Source of the DNA: Prostheceraeus crozeri
Lineage: Eukaryota; Platyhelminthes; Polycladida; Euryleptidae
Direction: 5' to 3'
Assembly (NCBI GenBank): GCA_907163375.1
Contig: CAJQUW010008738.1
Location: forward strand, 165,001-229,000
Length of the DNA: 64,000 nucleotides
Below the pieces are notes generated by a model. That model was not told where the DNA came from. It did no database searches and saw only the letters and a program-made list of their open reading frames with translations. Of this stretch, positions 35,239 to 45,950 are shown piece after piece. Numbering within the stretch: position 1 is the first letter of the stretch; each line of letters begins with the position of its first letter. A program made the position numbers and the translations under genes.

Positions 35239-35598
35239 TATATGATGAACTCAAAGTCATAAATGAGCATTAATTCGAAACGATTTGCAACGCTCTCTCG
35301 CTCTTCTATGTTTTCCGCTCACACACTCTCTCTCCACTGCTCGTTCGCTCAGAAGTATTCACCTCCAGTGTTTTTGATTATATTTCTTAAGTGTTGGGAC
35401 TTGATTGGGTCACCTCTTACAAATAGCTATGCGACATCGGCATGTTAATGTGTTAATGACGGGATGGTGCAAAGCTGAAATTGTACATCAATCGACCCGG
35501 AAAACCTAGATTTGGCATCGAAAAGCCGTAGACACTCTGCATGTATTTTCATTTGACTTTTCAGTTAGGTGTGCAAGAATCTACTGCATTAAATTTGA

Positions 35599-36027
<429 letters not shown>

Positions 36028-36095
36028 GTAATGTGTCATACACAGAACTTCTATAGAGATCAGGTCAATGAGGACGACTGGTTGCTGAAAAGTAT

Positions 36096-36101
36096 AATAA
36101 A
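36096..36101 (+). terminator. PSMC5 poly(A) signal AATAAA
   Basis: A canonical AATAAA hexamer lies 69 bases after the stop codon and is followed by a GT-containing region. It would give a very short 3' UTR of roughly 90 bases. More distal signals cannot be excluded. Confidence 0.6.
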
Positions 36102-36109
36102 AGTGTCAC

Positions 36110-38520
36110 AGAGGACCAAACATTGAATGTCGTTTCGAAAGGCTTGACTATGTTTGTTCTTCGGTTCTTCACCTCATCTAAATGATTTTCTATTCAGACG
36201 TGGTTCTTAAGACCCATCAATCAATTGATTTAAATTTTACTTAGAGTAGCCGTGTGAATTTAATGCGCACCAAAACATTTCGAGGTCTTCGTCTTTTTTT
36301 GATTGCTCAGGATACTTTCTTACCATGTCAAAACCTGCAGCTGTATATAGTCGTCATTTACATTTCCGTTGCTTTGTTTTTATCTCATGCATATCTAAGT
36401 TAAATGACGGTCATTTCGAAACGGCATTCAAGCTTAAAGACTGGAATTTTAAGTCTTATCAGCTCAAGTTCATGGCTTGGTAACTATCTCATTCATCTAA
36501 CCGTCGTCTGTCATTCTTGTTCTGTAGTGCTGTTCTGTGGCTTTGGCCAATTAAAGCCTTCTCCGTGAGCAACTTTGAAAACTTGAGAGAAATGTGATGT
36601 TCTGTTAAATGACCTCTGACTATTTTGTGCTGCATATATAAAGATTGGGAAGCCGATGTCAAAGTGGCAATCACATTTCTGCAATTTTTGATATAATGGG
36701 TCATGTATTAAAGTTCTGTCTCTTATTTAAGACATGCAACGCAAGTCTTTTTATTTATCTGATGCTTCCAACATACTTGTTTCAGATTGAATTTTGACGT
36801 CCAAATTGAATTTTTTGTTTTCTTTGAGCGGTTCGATCATTTTACCAAACATAAATTTGGGTTACCCACTCATGCGAATCAACATGTGTAGCAAAATAGA
36901 TCTTGTTATTTTTAAGAAATTAGGTTCTACAAAAAAGTTTTTCGAAAGTTTGGGAAGGGGACTCACAGACTGCTCTCAGATTTTAACGTAGATGGATTCA
37001 ATAAGCAACTCCGTAATCGCGGGATTTATGAAGACTACTCGCATCAGAGCGTAAGTTACATCATGCATTCATTTTAAACCGATGATATTTGCTCTATTTT
37101 GCCAATCCTCATCCCACTGGCTTACTCCCTATTTATTGCGTTTTCTTCCCCCAGGTCTGAGGGTCGGGCACCGGGGTTATGCACGTTGTCGTTATGATGG
37201 TGGTTATTTTTTTGGGGGTCCAGTGAATAGTTAATCATCGGTCAGTTCAGTGATTACATCTGGCACAGAATTAGACTGATTTCATGCAACCGAATGAAAC
37301 GTCAAATTTCTGTGCGTGTCTGTATTTGCTTGTGACAGTCTGTCGCAGGGCTGTGGAGCCGATGCGTTATCTCATCGGCTCCACGACACTGATGTGAAAG
37401 GCTCCCTCCGACTTCAAATTCAGGTTCTATCTATGCTGGTTATCCTGGATCCGTTGAACGGGTTTTTTGGATAACGGTGTGGCCTTTAGAGGCTTGCTAC
37501 AATCATCAAATTAGTTTTCATTAACAAGCAACGACTTAAGTTAATAACAAGCAACGACTTAAGTTAATAATAAAAATGATAATAGCCTAATATAATGACA
37601 AATAACATACTTGTCATATATTTTTGCATGAATTGACTATCTCTGAAAGATAAAATAAAGTTATAGCCAGGATTGGTTAAATTAGATAAAGATCTCCCGC
37701 ACTGGCTAAATATAAATTGGCCTAGCCTGCAACCACTACGAGGCTACATTAAATAAGACCACATGAGTGATGATGATATACCTAATTAGCCGTCACAGGG
37801 GCCGAATAGTAGTATAAGCTTTTTAACAAAGCTTGAATATGAAACTGGATAGCGTATGCCTCTAAATACCCTATCAACCACAAAAGTCGCCCAGCGGTAG
37901 TGATGAAAATTTTCCGGAAAATGCATGCATTGTGAAAGATCTGGAGCAGAAATAATGCACTTTATTTGGGAGTTTGTTTGTGGCTTGAAAGTTAAGCTTT
38001 ATTATGCAGCCTTGATTGCAATGATACAAATTCTCCATGTGTTGATGAACATGTGAAACACAAGTACACAGTCCAACACAGCATTATACATGAGCGACCA
38101 TATATTGGAAGATACAGTAGGCGCCACATTACTTGGGACACCTGAATTTTTGCAAAAATTGTCATGTTCTCGGACACCAATCGATTACGAAGAGGCTGTT
38201 TCTACTTTATTGATGTGGACATTAGCTAGATTTATGCTTAGTCCAATGAGCGTTTTCAAAGGTCATGTTCATCAATTCAACATAACATTGTATTTCCTAA
38301 ACGACAAATTACTTGGGACAATATGAGAACTATTTGATTTTCCAATGTACACTCGTATTTAATGCTGAAATCTAACATTAATGGTTTCAAAATGCACAGA
38401 AAACAAATCAGGCTCACTGTTCACGCATTTAGCCAAATCAAAACTTCGCATGTCCACCCTTAGCGTCGATCACTGCTTGCATTCTCTTGAGCATGCTGTC
38501 GATGAGTTTTGAAAGAGTAT
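36110..38520. other. Region downstream of PSMC5; no gene recognised
   Basis: No exon recognised in 2.4 kb. A perfect 12-bp stem (GTGGAGCCGATG, 8-nt loop, complement) lies at 37353-37384 within CAGGGCTGTGGAGCCGATG, which resembles a hAT terminus folded on itself. A 23-bp unit AACAAGCAACGACTTAAGTT(AAT) is duplicated in tandem at about 37523-37568. Confidence 0.4.
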
Positions 38521-38529
38521 TAGGCAGTG

Positions 38530-38921
38530 TTCCCGGCTAACAATCCTACGTAGCTGATACGTAGCAATCGGTGCCAAACGTTCCAAAGCGTAGCGTAGCA
38601 AGTTGGTTGGTGGCAGTACGCAGCAGCTACGTAGCTAATGATACTTATCCTACACTTACAGCATATTTTCAGCGCTTTTGACGTTTTGCCTACATGAGCA
38701 TTGCTGCTCGGTTGCTTCTACGTAGCAAATGCGTCGTGGATACGTAGCAATCGGTAGCTGCTCGGTTGCTTCTACGTAGCAAATAAACGTTGCGGATACG
38801 TAGCAGTCGGTAGCTGCTCGGTTGCCTCTACGTATCAGATAAACGTTGTGGATACGTAGCCATCGTCGGTAGCTGCTCGGTTGCTTCTACGTAGCACATA
38901 TGTGTTGTGTTTACGTAGCAG
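38530..38921. repeat. TACGTAGC minisatellite
   Basis: Four consecutive imperfect units start at 38703, 38757, 38813 and 38872 (54, 56, 59 and 50 bp). Each has the plan GCTGCTCGGTTGC-TTCTACGTAGCA-spacer-GATACGTAGC-ATCGGTA. Looser copies of the TACGTAGC core extend back to about 38545. Each unit carries two palindromic TACGTA cores, so the array holds about a dozen SnaBI-type palindromes in 400 bp. No coding role is evident. Confidence 0.8.
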
Positions 38922-38936
38922 TAAAAAAAATTCATA

Positions 38937-39215
38937 AACCTCTCCTCGATTTCTCTTTTCCTCTTCCTCCTCTCTCTTTCTCTGCTTCCTCCTCTCTCCA
39001 TCCTCTTTCATCCATCTCTCTTCTTCATCATCAACTTGTTCACTTGCTATTCCACTTCTTTTCCTTCGTATCTCCTCATATCTCTCTCATTTTCTCCTTT
39101 CCTTTCACTCTTTCTCTTCTCTGTTATTTTCCACTTTATCTTCTTCATATTTCTCTCTCCTTTTCTCATTGTTCGATCCCATCTCTCTTCTCATTCCTAT
39201 CTATGCATTTAGATA
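38937..39215. repeat. Polypyrimidine tract, about 280 bases
   Basis: The plus strand is almost entirely C and T, with few purines, directly after the TACGTAGC minisatellite. The long open frame across it (Ser/Leu/Phe/Pro-rich) is a composition artefact. Such tracts can adopt triplex (H-DNA) structures; no mirror symmetry was checked. Confidence 0.75.
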
Positions 39216-39534
39216 TATTTGATGCATCAAAAGCATTATTGCTATAGTCTCTTTCACGTGACAGTATTTTATGCATAGGAAAAACTGTCACACCATCTCA
39301 CAAGATTGAAATCCGCATTTCATAATTATGTCTTCAAATGAAATGATCTTTTGAGTGCTCGCTAGTTTTTAAGTCTTAAGTTTAAAAAAGATTTTAAAGT
39401 TAAAAAAGCTCTTACGTTTTTTTCTCCCCACTCTAATTTTATGACGATGACACCAGTATGACAACCTAGTAACCAATTATATAATACATTCAGTTTGCTT
39501 TTAGCAGCATGCTATGCATCTGAATCTTCAGAAG

Positions 39535-40190
39535 TTATGTGATTTTGAAAGCTTTACCACAGTCAAGTTCCGTTGCGCAATCTCCCCGCCCTTCTCGCAT
39601 TAGCGGACACATTCCATCGCTATCCATCCTTCGGCCGCATTCGTCTTTGTCCGGTTTCGCCTGCCGACAGCTACAGAATGCAGGTGGATCGATGATGCTC
39701 TGACGCGTCTCGCGTGCAGCGGGCATTAAATTCATGGCATCGCGAAGCTGAGTAATGATGATGTTACGTCAAATATAGCGGCGTGGACTTTAACAACGTA
39801 CGCCATTGCTGCCATATCCTTCATCCGTGTACAGAGATCACTTCTCAGTGTTGTCTTTTTCATCGGGCACAATGTCAGATCGAGTGACGCATGGATTAAA
39901 TAATACAACCTTCGCCGTGGTGAAGAATTCCTCGAACGAAAGCAACTTTTCATCCGCGATAGATTTACATGTACGAAAATTGATATACGAGAAAAAATTG
40001 ATTTCTCGTATTTATCCAGTGAAAATCGAAGTCAGCAGAGCAGAGCAGAACTTCTGGTGAATGAAGCAATCAAAACATATTTGATCTCCATAGACAATAT
40101 GACTTGTCGCTGTTTTCCAACTGCGTGTTTCGATCTCAATGCTTCTCATATTTCTGTGTCGATTGCTTTCGTCGCAACATGTAAGTATCA
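39535..40190. other. CpG-richer block with competing open frames on both strands
   Basis: This stretch contains noticeably more CpG than its surroundings. On the minus strand 39735-39535 encodes a 66-residue cysteine-containing peptide (FCSCRQ...DECGRR...GDCATELDCGK), overlapping 39953-39732 in another frame. On the plus strand 39806-40060 is open and a GTAAGTAT donor-like site lies at 40181. Neither strand gives a recognisable family. It could be an exon/promoter region of an unknown gene or an old insertion. Confidence 0.2.
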
Positions 40191-40239
40191 GCATGCAAAT
40201 TCATATTTTAATATGCAATTAAATGAAATAGGAGCTTTA

Positions 40240-40403
40240 TGCATATAAATATAAAAATATATATATATAAATATATAAAATATATAAAAATATATAAAAT
40301 ATATATAATATAAAATATATATATATAATATAAAAATATATGATATAATATAAAAATATAATATAATATATATAATATAAAAAAATATATAAAAATATAA
40401 GTG
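40240..40403. repeat. AT-only low-complexity island
   Basis: About 160 bases of irregular TATAAAATA-type sequence, with only an isolated G. The Tyr/Ile/Phe-rich open frame on the minus strand is an artefact of composition. Confidence 0.8.
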
Positions 40404-40540
40404 GTGTACCAAAGAATTCATTCAGACGCTAACAATCGAAACACTAGAATTATTGTGGTTATCGGAAAATTCAAGTTGATCTAATTTGAATCAGTTCGAT
40501 ATATTTCAATGGCTCACTGCTATCCTCTGTGAGCAATATA

Positions 40541-40826
40541 TATATATATACTTATCTCCTGTCTCAGCTCCACTCACATGTCCTGTCTCTGCACCACATC
40601 CCCTGTCTCTGCTCCAATTTTCAAGAAATTCATATATCGAAGTCCTGTCTCTGCACCATTCACCCCTGTCTCTGCTCCACAACATGCTGTCTGTGCTCCA
40701 AAACCCCATGTCTCTGCACCATATATCATGTCTCTGCACCACCAAAACGGATTCTTTTTGAAAGAACGCCTGTCTCTGCTCCAGTATTCCATGTCTCTGC
40801 ACCTTTTTGTCCTGTCTCTGCACCAC
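40541..40826. repeat. 16-mer array on a 21-nt pitch, adjoining a TA microsatellite
   Basis: Eleven copies of CCTGTCTCTGCWCCAC or close variants start at 40557, 40581, 40601, 40643, 40664, 40685, 40706, 40726, 40768, 40789 and 40810. Steps are 24, 20, 42, 21, 21, 21, 20, 42, 21 and 21. The pitch is thus about 21 nt, with two slots (about 40622 and 40747) occupied by unrelated sequence of one unit length. Cores alternate GCACCA and GCTCCA. Spacers of 4-5 nt vary. The first unit is a variant (CTCCTGTCTCAGCTCCAC) that joins TATATATATATACTTAT. The array is bracketed by a 10-bp inverted repeat, GTTATCGGAA (40458) and its complement (40868). Open frames in several phases are a consequence of the 7-codon period. 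Confidence 0.85.
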
Positions 40827-40879
40827 ATGTAAACGAATTCTGTTCAGACTCACGCAACTACTTAGCATTCCGATAACGT

Positions 40880-41326
40880 TACCTACAGGAAAGCATTTAC
40901 CATGGCAATATTATCAAATTAAATCAAATCTTCTTTTTTTAAGTAACTATGAAATGAGCGATGGAATGATAACTATCTACAAACTAAAGAAAACAAGTTT
41001 GCTGTAAGGCCGAATCAAAAAAGATCTGCATGGAACTTTTGCATTTTAATACTTGACACTTTTTCTAACATTCTAATCACAATAGCACAATATTATAATT
41101 TTAATTATGTGATGCTTTGCCTTCGATTTCAATGTTGTTGCACATAAATACCTCTAAACTGACATCATTTCGAATGAGATATGATATGGGAATTGTTAAA
41201 AATATACGTTTAAATACTATCTTCTGAAAGTTTGTCTTCACTAAGAAAATAGGTCGGCTGATTTATAAAAGTATTAATTGGGAATCTACATTTTATGTTG
41301 AGTTTACCAAATAACAAAGTTAATCT
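40880..41326. other. Spacer, nothing recognised
   Basis: AT-rich; no coding or repeat structure. Confidence 0.4.
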
Positions 41327-41549
41327 TTAAATATCGTCCATTCGGCAGATAGCCGCGTTGAAACATTTTCTCCGCTTTCGAGGAGGAGTGTTCACTGCGA
41401 AGTTATAAGCAGATGCCTGATGCAAACCGTCGGTAGCACCTGTTCCGGCACCACCTCTTGTGGTAGCATCTCCCGTTGTATTTACAGCAAAAATACCACC
41501 ATTTATTACAGACAATGCCTCCGTGAATATTAAACCCCTCTTTGCTGTT
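41327..41549 (-). CDS. Candidate 3'-terminal exon of an unknown minus-strand gene
   Basis: The minus-strand frame ends with a TAA at 41327-41329 and has protein-like, non-repetitive composition: a Gly/Thr-rich stretch (DATTRGGAGTGATDGL), then YNFAVNTPPRKRRKCFNAAI with a nuclear-localisation-like PPRKRRK cluster, and a short C-terminus ending RMDDI. The frame is open upstream to about 41587. A pyrimidine-containing segment ending in AG near 41550 could be a 3' splice site. No family was recognised, and a second open frame overlaps upstream (41781-41551). It may instead be a transposon remnant. No poly(A) signal is obvious close downstream. Confidence 0.25.
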
Positions 41550-41789
41550 CCTATACGTACAGATGCAGTGTAGCAGGGATCACGTAGTCAATGTTTGTAT
41601 GCTTACTCCCGAAGCACTGGAGTGGAGCTTTACACTCCGATACAAATACACTGATTGCCGATGAATGGTGAATTTGAAACCTTTTTGGAATTGTAAATCC
41701 GCTGATTAACTTGCAATTACAAAACATCCCTCTAAGTTGAGTAAGACACATTCGAATTTTAGATAAGGGACATAAAAACATTATTCATT

Positions 41790-42838
41790 CGGTCTTTTTG
41801 TAAACTAAAAATTAAAAACTTTCTTTAGCAATTCAGCTCTAACTTAACTATCACACTCATTACATTTATTTCATGAAGCATGAATGATTCACAGGCTTCC
41901 CGTTGGGTATTGGGATTCCCATTGGGATTGGGCCACCAAAAATTAAATAAGGTAGCACTACCAGGTTTTGTCCACGAAAGAAATGACATACAAAAATTAA
42001 GAAAAATGAGCATATGTTTCATACTAGCCCATTATGGAAGGAATTTATTCTTTATTACTGAAAGTTGCTTCAATTGATAATTAATAGGTATGTTTTGGAA
42101 GCACAATGCTAAAATAATGCAATGACATCTATAGAACACTATAGGCCTAATTTTTTCTTCAGGTCTACACCTTATTAGGAATAAGCCTAAATGAATTTGT
42201 GGTTTTGTTTTCCTCTTTCATTCCATCCTCGAAATCAAGTTTACATTCATTTGAAACTTGTGATTCAGATTATCGCACATCGTTATTTCTTTCTGATCTA
42301 TTGACGTGAATACATGCAATTGTGAAATTACCGGGACAATGAAAAAAATTCAGCAAAATTTGCAAAAGGAATGATAATTTAAAAATAAGGAGGAAATAAA
42401 GGATAAGGTGGAAAAATGAGAAATGGAGAATGATTTTCGGAAAAGCGGAGAATAATGAAAATAAAGAAACTCCTGGAATCACGTTCGGATTTAGAAATAG
42501 GCATGGAAGCCTGAGATTGAATCGAAAATTCTTGGAAATTTTTCTTAGAGAAAGATTAAGTGGGAGTGAACGTAAACCTAATTTTAATTGAAGTCGTCAG
42601 TAGAGCCGTGAAATTTGATTTTGCGTATCAGAATTGTTTTGTCAAAAACGTCGCCGTCCGGACCATTACTCTCTTGGACAAGCCCAGCAGAGACCGTACC
42701 CCACATTATTCTGAAGAAACTAAGCAACTAACAAAATTCCTCAACTGAAAGAGGCAGCAAACAGAATTCTATCAATCCCTGGATCCAGCGCGGATTTAGA
42801 CAATATTTAGTGAAACTGGAATAACAATTTTCCCTTAG
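41790..42838. other. Intergenic, nothing recognised
   Basis: Short open frames only (for example 42560-42748 on the plus strand, without a known motif). TAGGCCTA at 42142-42149. Confidence 0.4.
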
Positions 42839-43140
42839 CGTCGACGCATATATGCCCAGACCCAGTATGAGCCCTGGTGTACCTCCAATGTCAGGAAAGA
42901 GTACAACATCCGTTGAAATCTCTGTTGATTTCGGGAAATGCAGACCTTACAAAATCTGGGGAGGCAGTGAAAAGGGTTCTCGATTACGAGAACGAGTAGG
43001 CCAACTATGCATATGTGCAAGTACCTACTTCGAACAAGTTCTGCAGAGATTTTTGGAATCAATGATTTGTTTTAAGGATTTATTGATTGATTCATGCTAC
43101 CAATGTCATCCTCAGTAAATAAAGAATCTATTATTATTAA
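42839..43140 (+). other. Possible retroelement 3' end with AATAAA and ATT repeat
   Basis: A plus-strand open frame (42852-43118) of about 88 codons ends just before AATAAAGAATCTATTATTATTA. A stop followed closely by AATAAA and a trinucleotide repeat is typical of LINE- or SINE-like 3' ends. The protein shows no recognisable domain. Confidence 0.2.
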
Positions 43141-44760
43141 GGATGCTTTAAGGTTTTTTATACAGACCGTTTCCTAAATCGTTGCACAGCACAAAAATTC
43201 CTGTATGTTTTGTATAGACTATTCTCATCAAATGTAATCGCAAACTGATAACTAATTTCTAAATTGATTTACTTGGTCAGCAGAGACACTTGGTTTAGAA
43301 AACAGTGTGGTTTGCTTACATAAATGAAGTAATGAGTGATGGTCTGTTTTGTTATTTTGAGATATCATGTTGTTGACCCTCTTATCACTCACTGTCGTGT
43401 CATCATTGATGAGCTGCTCCTGTCGATCCATTTGTCGGACGCAGGCGTCAGCATTCCTACGGCGCAAAGAAAATGTTTTTGTTTATTGTCAACTGGTGCA
43501 GACGAGACAAGTCCTCCTCTGATTTGATATTAAAAATCTTCTGATCTCAAGTGAGGGAAATGATGACTCAACCAATGACTGAGTATGGTAATGTTATAAA
43601 TTTGAAGCCTGCCATTGAAAAGATGGGTACATATTCTCGGAGCTGATTAGACAAGCATCCTTTTAAATCCAAACTTGAAAACTCCCCAGCATTAATGCAA
43701 CAAAATATATTTTTAAAAGTTGTCTGTTGTTGACCGCAGAAAACATTGCTTCATCCAACAAATAGCGCAAAATCAGGTAAAAGTGTAAGCTGAATGAAAT
43801 TGTGCCAAGTGTTGTCGAAATTCGAAAAAAAGAGCTGATCAAAGGCGCGATTCAGTGGTGATAATCTTAATTTTCTATAATGTGAAAATTCGTCTGTAGG
43901 CATCGGTGAAGACAAAGGCTTTTGCAATCATACACATGTCAACAGAGTCACGAGTGGTGTTTCCATTACTTTCGAGTAGGCCAAATTTGAGATAGTGCTA
44001 ACATTCGTGTACTTTGAGAGAACGAACAGGTAACCTATACATTTGGTAACATATGAAAGAACTGGAGTGCAACTAGGAAACGCTTCTCTAGTTACAGAAC
44101 AAATTCTACAAACGCCTGCTGATGATATACATCCACTTGCTTGAGCTTTTCATAAATCGAAATGCGATGATATAGCAGCTGAGAAGATTATCACTACAAT
44201 GTAGTCTGGGAGTATAACATGCAGATCTATCATCAAATGAGCAATTTTAGAAGGCTCATCGTATTCTTTTCAAGTACATTCCCTTTAAAAGCATGTAATT
44301 TCGTCTATTTTCCGTTATCACCCAAAGTTACATTTACTCGTAATTATATTTTATTAGACACGTGGCATGCAGTAATGCCAATTACATGCAACAGCAGACA
44401 AACTATACTCACACGAAGTGAGCAGTGAATTTAAGGAAAAATGTAAAAGCGAATTATGAAATAACTTAAATACAAGTCTTCGAAGTATAGGCCTATGGGT
44501 TGAAAAAGTCAATTGTTTTCAATTCAACTGCCTTCATGAAAGTTCTTAGGAAATATGTTCTCTCCTACGAATTATCTAACGACAAGGTTTCACAGTCGTA
44601 AGCACTTTTGCGTGTCTACCCTTGTCTACACTTGTGCACTACCATGAAGGTCCAACATTGTACGAGCGTATGTATCAAATATTGTTTTGCATACAAATCT
44701 CAAAACAGAAAAAATCTAATTTATTTGCATTTACAAAATAAAATAAAGTACAAAAGCTAC
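43141..44760. other. Intergenic, nothing recognised
   Basis: No supported gene or element in 1.6 kb. TAGGCCTA at 44488-44495. Confidence 0.4.
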
Positions 44761-44764
44761 GGAG

Positions 44765-45490
44765 AGCTTTCGGAGAAATTTCATTCAAGGACTGATTGCA
44801 GATGAAGGAAAAGGTTCAAAAAGAAATTTCTCCGAAATTCCAACCATAGGTCAACCGCGAGGCAAGTTCGACTTAAGTTTTCGATTAACTATCCAGAAGA
44901 TTGTCCAACTATCAAGTACATTTCTGAAACTACATACACTGAAGTGCATCCCAGTCGATTGGAAGCACAGCAAACCTTTTGCTTCATCTGCAATCAGTCC
45001 TTGAATGAAATTTCTCCGAAATTCCAACTATAGGCCAACTGTCAGGTATGTTAGACTTAAGTTTTCGATTAACTATCCAGAAGATTGTCCAACTATCATG
45101 TAGATTTCTGAAACTGCATGAGAAATCTAGTAGATAGTAGAGGCATCTTCCAGATAGTGGATTTAGATTTAGGCCGACGTTAAGGAAAGTTGCATATCTG
45201 AGACCATGACTGACCTCTTGGTGATACGGGAAGCTGATGAAGATGAACCCCTTGAAATGGTGTGTCTCCAGACCTGAAATTCGACTGAGATGCACTACAG
45301 GGCATGCAGTATCAGAAATGTACTTGATAGTTGGACAATCTTCTGGATAGTTAATCGAAAACTTAAGTCGAACTTGCCTCGCGGTTGACCTATGGTTGGA
45401 ATTTCGGAGAAATTTCATTCAGAGATTGATAACAGATTATGTGAAGGGTTTGTAGGGCTTCCAATCGACTTGGATGTATTTAGGGTGTGT
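44765..45490. repeat. Cluster of about 182-bp units in direct and inverted orientation
   Basis: A block containing TTTCTCCGAAATTCCAAC, TTAAGTTTTCGATTAACTAT and AGAAGATTGTCCAACTATCA occurs at about 44825-44931 and again, in the same orientation, at about 45007-45115. It occurs a third time inverted at about 45305-45415. Flanking parts (GTCGATTGGAAGC, CATCTGCAATCAGTCCTTGA) also recur in the expected order, giving a unit of about 182 bp. The first unit is itself preceded by an inverted copy of its end (44765-44810 against 44968-45018). The open frame at 45418-44984 runs through the repeats and is not considered a gene. Confidence 0.7.
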
Positions 45491-45950
45491 TAAAGTGAAA
45501 AATATAGGAGTGCCAGAATTAATGCCATGCTGCTAATCTCTGCAAAGCTTGGAACAGCTGGCTAAGAAGCATTGAAAAAGTTCATGCATTTAATTGGTTG
45601 ATAATTCAGATCCTCTTTTTTTAATAACACGCTTGGTTTTTTTGTGTCTGTAACTTTGTTAATATTCTATTTGCGAGCACATAATTTTGCAAGCATATGC
45701 AAAATTTCTTGTTTATTCCGAAATCTTCTAGATAGTAAAGAAATCTACTAGATAGTAGACAGAAAAACAAGTTAGAAAACTTAGTTTTATATTTAATTGC
45801 ACTTAGGAATTAATTTTGAATTCCATTCAGCCACCCATGCATTGAGATGATCGAGATTGTATCACACACCGAGTTTGCAGCAATTCTACGTCGTATATTT
45901 CAAGAAATCTACTAGATAGTGAATTCCTAATTCTATTAGATAGTAAATTC
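45123..45950. repeat. Dispersed TCTASTAGATAGT motif
   Basis: Copies lie near 45125, 45146, 45724, 45743, 45908 and 45931, reading TCTASTAGATAGT or one- to three-base variants. They occur as three pairs with internal spacing of about 21, 19 and 23 bases. The pairs are scattered over 800 bp. No known element with this motif can be named. Confidence 0.45.

Noticed and set aside
38900..39247. 115-codon Ser/Leu/Phe-rich open frame
   Set aside because: Composition artefact of a polypyrimidine tract.
40188..40421. 77-codon Tyr/Ile/Phe-rich frame on the minus strand
   Set aside because: Artefact of an AT-only low-complexity island.
40541..40826. CRISPR-like repeat-spacer array
   Set aside because: The context is a eukaryotic genome, repeats are only 16 nt with 4-5-nt spacers, and no cas-like gene is present.
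40506..40876. Open frames on both strands with GAETG / VSAP heptad repeats as a repeat protein
   Set aside because: A 21-nt repeat is automatically a 7-codon repeat in all frames. Several overlapping frames are open at once, and no start context or flanking exon supports one of them.
44984..45418. 144-codon minus-strand frame as a gene
   Set aside because: Runs through direct and inverted copies of one 182-bp repeat, and its end is duplicated at 44805; repeat artefact.
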